From Deuterostichococcus epilithicus (taxonomy: Eukaryota; Chlorophyta; Trebouxiophyceae; Prasiolales; Stichococcaceae), in contig JAVTLE010000021.1 of assembly GCA_033439295.1 (NCBI GenBank), forward strand, positions 372,009 to 436,008: a stretch of DNA of 64,000 nucleotides, given 5' to 3'. Positions within the stretch are counted from its first letter, which is position 1, and each line of letters opens with the position of its first letter. Position numbers and translations under genes: made by a program. The notes under the pieces are model-generated. The model did no database searches. It was given only the letters and a program-made list of their open reading frames with translations, and was not told the DNA's origin. Below are positions 54,645 to 64,000 of the stretch, piece after piece.

Positions 54645-57600
54645 CTAGGTAAAGCGCCCATACACCACAGCCGCTTCGGCTGAGTCGCGTGCAGGGGCCA
54701 GCGGGCCCTGTGCTGCAGCGGCAGCCGCGGCATCCTCCCAGCAGGCGTGCAAGGGAGCGCCGGCCTCTGAAAGCTTTCGCAGTGTTTCTGCACCCTGATG
54801 CCGGCTGTCTAGATCTGGCGCTGCTCCTACGGCAGGCCGCGCCGGGGTGCCGCTGCCGCCGGTCTCAGCCGGCTCGGTTTTGAAGGCACTGTCACCCATA
54901 GCAGCGGCGCCCATTCCTGCTGCGGCAGCGGGCGCCTCCGCAAAGGGGTTGGGCGGCGCGGTCCTGGCCGCCTCTTGGCCGTGTGCGAGCGGCTGCACGG
55001 CATCAGGCGGGGCTGCTCCGTGCGGGTGCTGCGCTGCGGGACGCTGAGCTTCGGTTACGTCAGCTGCGGCAGCTTTGCACGTGGCGGGTCCGTCCCCGTC
55101 CGCGCCTGTCGCACATGTGCAAGCGTCAGCGCATTGCTGGGCGTCTGGGAACTTGACCTCGATTCGCCACTGGCTGCAGCGATTGCGATACAAGAGCATT
55201 TCGCCACCCCAACCTGAAGGGTCACAGCCACGACTACCCACGGCATGCCCCGTCACAGAGCAGCCTGTCGTTCAACACCGATATGTGGCACTGTGCAGGC
55301 TCACTCGGCATCAATGTTTCAGTGGACAGACCTGCAGTGTCGCCATTTGCAGACAGCGGTACTATTGTGGTCCACTGCCCAGCGCTGCCAGCAGAGGTGC
55401 TGCCGGCTCTGGCGCCGCTGTCGCCGCTGCGCTCGGACGAGCCGCCAGCCGCCGCTGTCGCCGCTGGCCGCCGCCCGGCAGGCTGCATGGCCGCGAGCCG
55501 CTTCGCGCACTCCGCAGCCGAGGGACGCTCGTTAGCGTCTCCGCTCAGACAGTCGTCGATAAGTCGAGCGACCTCCGCCGGGCAGTCGTCCTCCCTGCCC
55601 AGGCAACAACAGCGTCAGAGCGTGATGTCACCTTGCACACCTTCAATTTCTATGTCAGTCAGGTGTTTGGCTCTAGCCTCGCTTGCGGCTCGAAACAGGC
55701 AGTGGTTGTGGGCTGGGGGCAGTTTCTCGATGCATGCAGCCAAGCGGACGCACGTTGGTGTGCGCAAGCTTCCTCTGACTGGTCGTTCGCCCGTGCAGAT
55801 CTCCCATAGCAAAACACCAAAGCTGTAGATGTCCACCTGTCGGGCGGTCGAGAAGGAAGTTACGCAGCTGTGGCAGCAGGCACCCGGCATTGCTAGGCAT
55901 TGACGCTGCGTCAGGCTCCAGAGGAAGTCATGGTCTGCAGCTGCTTGCAAGCTAGTGCCACTCAGGAATGCAGCTAAGTGTTGCCCACCTTCTCCGAGCA
56001 CTTCGTGTTCAGCAGCAGTTCTGGCGCCGCCCAGGCAAACGTGCCGCAGGCATTGTGCAGACTGGAGACGTACGCCCTGCGCTTGCCAAAGACAACGTTT
56101 CTCAAATTGACTGAATAGACAACGACCCCCGAGGGCTCAAGGCATTCTGTTGAAGGCGAATGGAAAGTCTGCTGTTGGCTCAGACAGGTCGTGGCCTGCA
56201 CGGAACTGTGCACCCTCCTAGCAGGATGCAAGCGGAGCAGCCATACAGCACCTATTGTTCAGCAGCCTTGCCAGGCCGACGTCCGCTATCTTTGCGACGG
56301 TGCCGTCTTTGGACAGCAGCACGTTCGGCGACTTGATGTCGAAGTGCACGACGTTGCGGGAGTGCAGGAAATGCAGCCCCTGCGCAATGCTCAGTGCGAT
56401 CGCGGGACCCCTGCGCAGGCAGTTGGCACACCCTCGCTGCAAGACACAACCACACAGGAGCACACGCATGGCGCATCTTGCACAGCCAGCCAGGTGGTCA
56501 TTGGACGGAAGCCAGGCAACAACGGTGGACTAGCTTTCGGCTATTTTCCCATCGGCCTGTGGCGCGCAAGCGCGTGGGCGGACCACCCGATTGCAGCTTG
56601 GCGTGACATGACGACAAGTTGGATTGTGACTGGTCTCACCGGCGCCGCCAGGAGACGAAACCCTTGTGCACTGCCGACGCTAAGTCACCGCCAGGCATGA
56701 GCTCCATGACCAGCATCAGTTCGTTGTCCTCGATGCTAGCGCCTGCAGCAGCCAATTTCGCCGCTTACGCTTTGCACAATGTCCGGCGACCCGTGCTTGC
56801 GGTTGCACGACAGAAGCCGACATGGCCTTGCACAAACTGACGAAGTATATGGAATGTCTCAGTGACAGACTGACACAAGGCACCATGATGATCTAATGCC
56901 AGGCAGCAACATCATGGCACATACGTGGCTGACGGGTCAAACAAACTTTGATGGTTCTGACGCCGAGCCGCAACACGAGCTTTGTAAAGATGCAGCGGCG
57001 AACGTGTTGGAACGCACCCAGGAATTGCACGATGGAGGGGCTGTGCAGCGAGCGCAGGGTCGCAATTTCTTGCAGGAACTCAGCGCGGGCACCGCTGTCG
57101 TCGGAGCCCGCCAGCGTGGCAGCCATGACCTTTGCGGCGACAGGCAGCACGCCCCCCAGGGTGGCCTTGTACACCTAGGACCGCATCAAACCACATGTAC
57201 AGCATCGAACGGCAGGCTGAACATGAATGCGCTGCACAACCCGTGGGCGGCACAGACAGGCACGCGGCGCCCCTTAAAGGGGGTCACCGGCTGAGCAGCA
57301 CCAGGCTGCACGCTGCGAACAGCGGCTGTGCTCACTCCGCAGCCCCCAACACCCGCTGGTCACTGTGTCCGTGCTGAGGGGTTTTTGGCTACACAGTGGA
57401 CTCAGCATTTACACCACCGACTGCAGCCGCGAGCCGGTGCCGGGAGGGAAAGGAGGGCGCACCCTGCCATATGCGCCGGCTCCAAGGATGACATCACGTC
57501 CATCGCCATCCTTGCAGACTTCCATCTCAGACGCCTGAATCTGCCAGTCGCTCGCCGGCAGTGCTGAAATGTCTGCCATGCGACGCCTGCAATGCAGCGT

Positions 57601-58553
57601 CAGTGCCAGTCGTCAGCATCCCAAGCGCAGCTGCCTTCCGTTCCGTCTCAACCTGTCAAGGGCGTGAGTGAGGGCGTCTGTAATGTCGAGGAGCGCGGCT
57701 TTCCATGCCCATCTATGAACCATACGCTGCAAGCCCGGCGCGGCGGGTGCAAGCTCACCTTACAATGCCTTTTGCATCGAGATCTGATAGATCGCTGCTC
57801 TTGCGCTCTGGCCGCATCAAGATGTCGTCAGAATCCCACGCCTGTCAAGCAGAGCCATACGGTCGCGCATCACAACTGCAATTGCACCCATCAGGCATAC
57901 GACCAGCCCTGCATAAACTTGTATGTACACGTGTAGTGCTGTTTTGGCCTGCTGGCACAGGCGGTGCAGGCTGCTGGGCTTCACGGCCAGCCCTCGTGAG
58001 CAGTTTGAGGGCTGCAGGCACAGTTGCCGTCTGGCGCTCTGACAATGAGACAGCCTCACAACACCAGAGCACAGCAGCAGCTGTGGCTTACCCTCCGGTT
58101 GCCATGGGCCTCAACGTCGACAGCCGGCGCTGCAGCTCGTGCATGCAGCTTTCGTCGCCGCCGCACTTGCCAGGCCAGAAGCCCTGTAAAGAGCATGACG
58201 AATGGCTGACACACTATATAAAACAGATAAAACAGAGCGTAGTGTGTGCAGCGAGAACGCAAGCTCTCGCCGCATGCCTTCCGCTGGAACCTCGCTTGAA
58301 CAGAGCGCACTACTCAATCACCCCACCCAATTGCATCCCGCCTGCAAGCACTCTGGCAGGGTTCGATGTGGATGGCTCTTTCAAATGCCTCGTCAAACCT
58401 GCTAGGAGCAGCAGCAGAACAAGGCCGCCCATGATGCCGCCGACCATTGCGCCAATGCTGACGCCGCCGCCTTTGCCGCCGCCACTGCTCCCTGAGTACT
58501 GCTGCTCGTCCGCAGCCACCGTAGGTGTGGCTAGAATACCTGAACACACTCAC
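54645..58553 (-). CDS. Receptor-like TKL protein kinase A; N-terminal exons unresolved
   Basis: Kinase exons in phase: 57463-57563, 57018-57174, 56640-56742, 56252-56410, 55989-56076, 55754-55836, then 55376-55594 and a last exon ending at 54645 (TAG). Motifs: DVILGAGAYGRVYKATLGG, LPVAAKVMAATL (Lys), SIVQFLG, ELMLVMELMPGGDLA, NVVHFDIKSPNVLLSKDG, AKIADVGLARLL, TFAWAAPELL, VDIYSFGVLLWEICTGERPV, CPAEVARLIDDCLSGDANER, a typical TKL C-lobe. HRD is HFD and DFG is DVG. The C terminus is a ~200-residue Ala/Pro/Gly-rich tail. Upstream, an exon near 58390-58550 encodes a single membrane span (GVSIGAMVGGIMGGLVLLLL) after a Gly-rich linker, and a segment near 57770-57840 (ILMRPERKSSDLSDLDAKG) may be juxtamembrane. 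An ectodomain was not recognised. Tandem paralogue of the next kinase. Confidence 0.8.
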
Positions 58554-60379
58554 GAGGAAATATTGCCCCCATGATTCACGTGCAGTGGTCGGACACTGAG
58601 AGCCGCTGCTAATACAATGATCAGACAGTGTTTTGAAATTTTAACAACGCCGATGAAAACCCACCAGCATGGCGCACGGCTTGTCAGATGTCAGTGAATT
58701 CAGTCCGCTCGGCAAGGCAAGCAGCTCTCAAACAAAGACGGAGATTGCAGATCTTCATGAAAAGGGCCGACGCCCGGCGGACTTGCCTGACCCGCCTCCA
58801 CAGAGGCTGGCCGTGAGATTCGGCAGCGCACTGGCGCTGCCATTTCTTGCGCATGGACCCCTGCCAACAGCAGCAGAGGCGACGTACGTTACCAAGAATT
58901 TAAGCAGTGCACATGAATGCAGAAGTATGAGGGAGTGATGATGCTCCCTTGTAGGGTTCGAGCAGCGTACCAGGGACCCTCAATAGTGTCGACGCATGCC
59001 TGCTGAGTGCATGTCGGATCGACGAAGCACCTGCACAGCCCAGAGGAGAACGTATGGACGTCCTGCTTTTGATCGATGTGAGATTTTCATCGCAGGCGGG
59101 GTGATGACGGCTTGCTGCAGTGCGCATGGTAGCAAGGCCGCAGTTGCATGCGGAGTGCTGAATGCGCAGTGCTGGCATCCCGGCGGCAGCAAGCAGAAAT
59201 AATGCACGGCTCACCAGGGCGTCGACCAGCTTTCCGCTGGGTTTTGACACGTGGTATACACTCCGAACACCTCCTTCGTGACTGGATCTGTGTAAGACCA
59301 CGGTCGACATGGGCAACCTGCATACAGGCGGCGGCATTTCAGGGCTGTATTGTTGAATGCCGCCCTGAAAGCTGCTCGAGCATCATGTTGTGCAAACCAC
59401 GTTTCAAGGCTATCGTAAAGCTATATGAATGGGGCTATCGGCCTTGGACTCATTCTCCAAATTTTCCCCCGGGCGGTGCAAGTGCACATCAGCGGTGGAA
59501 AAGGACTGGGATTCTTGACGTGACTGTGCAGCAGAGGATGTGGCGCATCCGGGCGAAGTTTGCATGCAGTTTGCACGCGACGCAGGATCACGGCGCTGCG
59601 ACGGATAAAACGTCATCGTGCCCGCAGGCAGTACTTGCCGGCGGGGTGGTCCATGCATGCACACACGAACCTGCTGCGGCCGCCATTATGGCGGGTCCGA
59701 TGATGATCAGGAGCAGTGAACGGCTTTGCGGTTGACTGCACAGATAGTCGGCCGCGCAGAGCTCACGGTCGTAGTAGGAAAGTCGTCAGCGTTGTACCTT
59801 GAGCTTGAGCTGCATCGATGACTACTGCGAGGAGACAGAGGCGGAGTGCAAGTCCAGACGGGCGCTCGAACGAGCGCTGTCTTTCGCGAAGGTTCAAACG
59901 GCATCCGGAGACTGACGAAAGTTGTGTTGAGGACAGCGTAACACGCTCCAAGCTGTTAAGAACTTATATCCTAGCACATGCTGTCCGTGCTGTGTGACAG
60001 GTGAGACGGCGGCTCTAGAAGAGAGTGCCCTGGACACGCACTGATTCAGCTCAGCGTGTTGAACCATTGAGAATTGTTTTCCTCATATCTAACTGGTACA
60101 ATTTGATTTACGTCAGCGATTCACTCGCTTGAACAGGCAATACGACCGCAGATTTCCCCCCGTAAAGTCAGAGATTGTTGTAATAGTGAATCAGCCAAAT
60201 CACCAAGATGTGACCGGGCTCCTGCTCGGCGCGCCCTCCTTATCAGAGGTACATGTTTGGACATTGCTCTAAGAATCGAAATTCCGAAGCAGCAGCTTCA
60301 ATCGGAGACCGCACACATGAAATGCTGATCCCAATGTCAAACTGCCGGAACGCAAGAAGCGCCCGGGCTACGTTTTACG
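58554..60379. other. Region upstream of kinase A; nothing firm
   Basis: Ectodomain exons and the start of kinase A may lie in 58554-59950 on the minus strand, but no ORF there has recognisable homology. The part from about 59940 to 60250 is AT-richer and looks like intergenic or promoter sequence and the 3' UTR of kinase B. Confidence 0.35.
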
Positions 60380-63300
60380 CTATGCCCCTGCCGCACCGCT
60401 GGCATGCCGCGGGCTGCCCGGCAGGTCTGTGGCAGTGCTTGCCGGCTGCTCGCTCGCAAAGCCGTACATGCTCGAAGCATGTGGTGCGCCTTCTGCCTGT
60501 TCTTCATCTGTGATTTCATGGCCTCCGCCAACAAGCTGCGGCGATGCACTCGCGGCACCGTCCTCCCAGCCGCCCGCATTTGGTGCGACGGCATACGCCA
60601 GCCGCTGCAGCGTTACGACGTCGCGGCCCAAGTCCCGCTGCACGTCAGCCGCCGAGGGTGCTTCCGCCGGTGCGGCCGCCGCTGCCGCAGTGCCTGAGCC
60701 TGCCCCGCTGCTGGCCGCCTCCTGAGGGCGCCCGCTCTCGACCAGAAAGGGGTTGGGGCCACGCGCCGCCGCGGAGGCCGCCACGCCATCGGCGACCGGA
60801 GCAGCCGGAGCCGGACAGGACCTCTGCCTGCCTGCTGCGGATAGAGTAGGCCCGTGTGCTCCATCTGTCAGGCGGGCATCGAGGCTGCGTCGAGCCGGGT
60901 TCGCCGTGCTCCCAGCGGGCGCCGACACGCCAGCAGCAGTGACTGCAGACCAGCAGCAGACCAGCAAATTGGAGGGACTTCGAGCGTTTGCCAACGCAAA
61001 GTAATGACCGCAACGCCACAGCTCACACAATCATGACAATGCGACAGCAGCTCCCCGACATATTGATGAGTGCATTTCGGACGTATCGGGTCCCTCTTCT
61101 TGCAGCTGACAAGACCACAGCAGGCACGATGCCTTCACAGCACAGCACCCCGTGCACATGAACTTACCAGTGTGGGGCGGCAGCTGCATCCTGGGTGCCG
61201 TGTTGCCACCACTTGCACCGCTGCTGGGGTTGTCAGTGGCGGCCGCTGTTCCGCTCGACAGCGCCCCGGAACCGTGGCCAGACTCGCCATGGCTGAACGT
61301 CCTGAAGCCTCCCGCCCGAGGTGCCGGCTGCATGTCTGCTAGGCGGATGGCGGCGTCGGCGGCGGATGGCCGCATGTCTGCGTCTGGGTCCATGCACTCC
61401 TCAATGAGCTTTGTGACATCTGCAGGGCATTCTTCTGACCTGCGACAAGGACAATAAGAACCTCTCACAGTCGGAAGACCTGCTAGAACCTCTGAGTGGA
61501 TTCAATTCGCAGGTGTAGGCGCTGTAGGTGAACCCCGCAGCAGGAGCGACCAGCAGATCCCGGGCAGCGACCGGCCGGCGATATGTTGGCAAGGGGGGCG
61601 GGCGCAAAGTGGAAGGCACCACACGTGCACAAGTGCCGAGTTCCTCAAGTCGCACTTCTGGCCGGCAACAGGAAGGCTGCATGCATTTGCACATGATCGG
61701 GGTAAAGACATGTGTTGAGTGGTGTGGAGAAACACACATTGGCGGCCGCAGCTGCCCACGCACAGGCCGCAACCCTGTGCATATTTCCCACAGCAGCACG
61801 CCAAAGCTGTACATGTCCGCCTGAATGCAGCAACTAGAGCTTTTATGTGATGCTTGCAACTGTTTTCGTGAAGAGCAGGTGAGCAGGTGAGCAGGTGAGC
61901 ACCGAAAATCTCTGCTATGTTGGGACTTGACGGTGCATGGCGTCAGGCCTCTGCTTATCAGTCACGACACCATCCAGGTACACAGGTCTGCCTCCACATG
62001 TGATTGCGAGGTATGGGTCGCAGGGAGCGAGGGTTAAGCCGTGCCTTTGTGGTGCACGAGGTGTTACCGACCAGCAGTTCCGGAGCCGCCCAGCAAAAGC
62101 TGCCGAACATCGCCGTGTCCTGGGTGTCTTCGAATGCCCTGCACCCACAAGGCTCTGCTGTCAGCGAAGCAAGGCTTTCACGTTTGTGTGAGATCAGACG
62201 GTCAAGGACGGCAAAGGACGCCCACGCACCCGTTGCGCAAAATGCGGGACAGCCCAACGTCCGCGATTTTAGGTGTGCCGTCTCGGGCCAACAAAACCTG
62301 CAAAACCATTTGGTTAAACTCAATTTGGAGGTCTTGGCAGGTCGGAACTTTGTTCACGCAGAGTGTATCCTGACTGCTTGACACAAGAGCGGTTCAGCAT
62401 ATAATGTCCGCACTGACGAATGAGGCATCATGCTCGACGCATGCCGCACACTCACATTGGCGGACTTCAGATCGAAATGCACGACGCCCTTGACGTGCAG
62501 GAAGTGCAGCCCATGCGCAATCCCCAGCGCAATGCTCGCGCCCCTGTGAAGGATTTAGCGTTCCAGAGGAACGAGGCAATCAGCGCTCAACGCGGTACCG
62601 CAGGGACGAAACCGGCGGGCAGGCGGCTGGCGGTGTCAGCAAGGCCCCAGGAGCGTGCTAGCGCGCAGCAGGCAACACTGCTGGCAATGGCATGCCACAC
62701 TTCCACGAACACAAGCCCGCACCTCTTCTGCCAGGTCACCGCGCCACGGCGGATCGCATCGCTGAGGTTGCCGCCGGGGCAGAGCTCTGTCACCAGCATC
62801 ATCTGGTCGCCGTCCAAGCATGCCCCCTGCAGCAGGAGGGGAGGAAGCTGTTCAGTGTCGGGGCTTGCGCCAAAGACGAAAGACGCCACGGGAGGGGCAC
62901 GCGGCGGCATGGAGCAAATTCGGCAGAAGCGCGCCCAGACGCAGGTTGTCGATTTGGCTGATCAAAGCCTTCTGTTGCCGTGAACACTGATGCAACCGGG
63001 CCTTGCTTGGAATGGCAGACCAAAATTGACATGCCCCATGATCTGCAAGATGACTCGGCACAAATGCAACCAACTCGGAGCCGCTGGCGGAGTTTGCATG
63101 TCCGGCGACAAACCTGGAACTGTACGATGTTCGGCCCCGTGTTCAGCGACCTGAGGACGGCGACCTCGCGCAGGAAATCCGTCTCAAGGTCCGCGGGACC
63201 GCCGCCAGTGAGCACCCGAGGCATCACCTTGACCGCCACTGGGAGCACCCCGCCGCGCAGTGCCCGGTACACCTGCTTAGCAGGGGACACAAGTCATACG

Positions 63301-64000
63301 CGGGGTTTCTTAAAGGCGAAGCACAAGCAGCGCCAGCGTGGCACAGGCTGAAACAGGCGCCAGTCGCGGCACTGTTGCGCCTGGGCAGCAGTTAGCAGGC
63401 CGGCGCCATCACTGCAGTCGCTGCAGACCCAGTCTCTGAAATGCAGTTTCCTGGTCAGGGCGAAGCCTCAGGCGACCACATGTTGCGGCTCGCCACAACC
63501 AGCTCATGGCAGTGGTGTCCATGCTGCGCAGCCGTGCCCGGCACGACAGCAATGCAGACCTTGCCATAGGCGCCTGCTCCCAGCAGCGCGTCGCTGCCGT
63601 CTGCGTTCTTGCAGATTTCGATGTCCGAGCTCTGCAGCCGCCAGTCGTCGCACTCCAGCTGCGGCAGCTCCGATCGGTCCGAGCCGTTGCTGAGCAGCAG
63701 CGAGGGTCGTGAGTGGTCGTGCTGCTCAGCCGCCACAAGGCTGCCACAGCTCGACATGGCTGCCGTATGCGCTGGCGTGATAGGCATAGGCACGTGAGAC
63801 AGGACACAGCAGTTGCAGCCTGAAACCAAAAGGGCATCATAGCTTGAAAAATAATGCATGCTGGCTCCAGAGAAGCCTGCTCACCTGCCATTGGAGGCGG
63901 AGGCGCTTTTCAGCACGCGCCTGCCTGAGAGCTGCGCGAGGACCTCGTCCGAGTCGACGCCCTGGCCCTGCGCCCAGCAAGCCAAAGGGTGCGCATGCCC
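60380..64000 (-). CDS. TKL protein kinase B, 5' end outside window
   Basis: Exons: 63885 to beyond 64000, one ending at 63560, 63114-63272, 62723-62826, 62456-62543, 62230-62297, 62045-62138, 61738-61820, 61168-61439, 60380-60834 (TAG). Motifs: DALLGAGAYGK, VYRALRGGVLPVAVKVMPRV, NIVQFQ, GACLDGDQMMLVTELCPGGN, GVVHFDLKSAN spliced to VLLARDGTPKIADVGLSRIL, GSFCWAAPELL, ADMYSFGVLLWEICTGLRPV, CPADVTKLIEECMDPDADMR. As in kinase A, HRD is HFD and DFG is DVG. The C-terminal tail is Ser/Gly/Ala-rich and low in complexity. Exon sizes nearly match kinase A (159/157, 104/103, 83/83), but B has an extra intron inside the catalytic loop. The donor after 62045 reads AAG|GCACGG, an apparent GC donor. A membrane span, if any, is outside the window. 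Confidence 0.82.
61873..61900. repeat. 8-bp tandem repeat GAGCAGGT
   Basis: Three and a half perfect copies in a kinase B intron. On the plus strand each unit resembles a splice donor (CAG|GTGAGC), but the gene is on the minus strand. Confidence 0.8.

Noticed and set aside
58900-59735. ORFs on both strands upstream of kinase A
   Set aside because: No recognisable domain, signal peptide or consistent splice sites; not called as ectodomain exons.
1-64000. Bacterial or organelle origin of the window
   Set aside because: Dense spliceosomal introns, cytosolic ribosomal proteins eS30 and eS27, EXO70, ALIX and SnRK2 all point to a nuclear algal genome.

Overview
This window is nuclear DNA from a eukaryote, most likely a trebouxiophyte-type green alga (Chlorella/Coccomyxa grade). 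The reasons are: GC-rich sequence, dense GT-AG introns of about 100-500 bp whose acceptors are usually (C/T)GCAG, strong C/G bias at third codon positions, plant-like families (SnRK2 kinase, EXO70, NIPA/C3HC zinc finger, TKL receptor-like kinases), and telomere-like TTTAGGG motifs. I saw no tRNA, rRNA, CRISPR array or recognisable transposon. Most long single ORFs are GC-driven shadows. The real genes are strings of short exons, which I joined by splice consensus, phase and family homology.

Layout, left to right. (1) 1-3466 (+): 3' part of a membrane-anchored glycosyltransferase-like protein, seven exons in perfect phase. (2) 3861-4679 (+): only the C-terminal tail of a MutS2-type protein. 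(3) 5941-6966 (+): an unrecognised membrane protein. (4) 7829-14643 (-): exocyst subunit EXO70. (5) 15458-17691 (+): a WDR89-like WD40 protein. (6) 19924-20902 (-): ribosomal protein eS30, divergent from (7) 21498-23847 (+): mitochondrial-type ribosomal protein uL4. (8) 24445-25940 (-): ribosomal protein eS27, divergent from (9) 26382-31238 (+): a NIPA/ZC3HC1-like C3HC zinc-finger protein. (10) 31643-39814 (-): a STE20/FRAY-like kinase that appears to be spliced in frame to a SYLF (Ysc84) lipid/actin-binding domain. (11) 40778-43356 (+): SnRK2 kinase. (12) 44237-53935 (+): ALIX-type BRO1 protein, 20 exons. (13) 54645-58553 (-) and (14) 60380-64000 (-, 5' end outside the window): tandem paralogous TKL kinases, both with HFD and DVG in place of HRD and DFG.

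Many genes are head-to-head pairs sharing a short upstream region: EXO70/WDR89, eS30/uL4m, eS27/NIPA and possibly kinase-SYLF/SnRK2. The two ribosomal-protein genes on the minus strand put the ATG in a 4-base or 3-base coding mini-exon, a common design for such genes. Membrane traffic is over-represented (EXO70, ALIX, a SYLF protein, a glycosyltransferase), but I see no evidence that this is functional clustering.

The most unusual signal is 'exon echoes'. In three neighbouring genes (kinase-SYLF, SnRK2, ALIX; about 34-53 kb) at least ten introns hold one to three decayed copies of the adjacent exon edge. Usually the copy covers the 3' splice site plus 25-80 bp of coding sequence, offset by 60-170 bp; some copies cover the donor edge. 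One echo, upstream of ALIX exon 10, is still open and in frame at an offset of exactly 120 bp. This looks like recurrent local tandem duplication across exon-intron borders. The second main point is the kinase-SYLF fusion.
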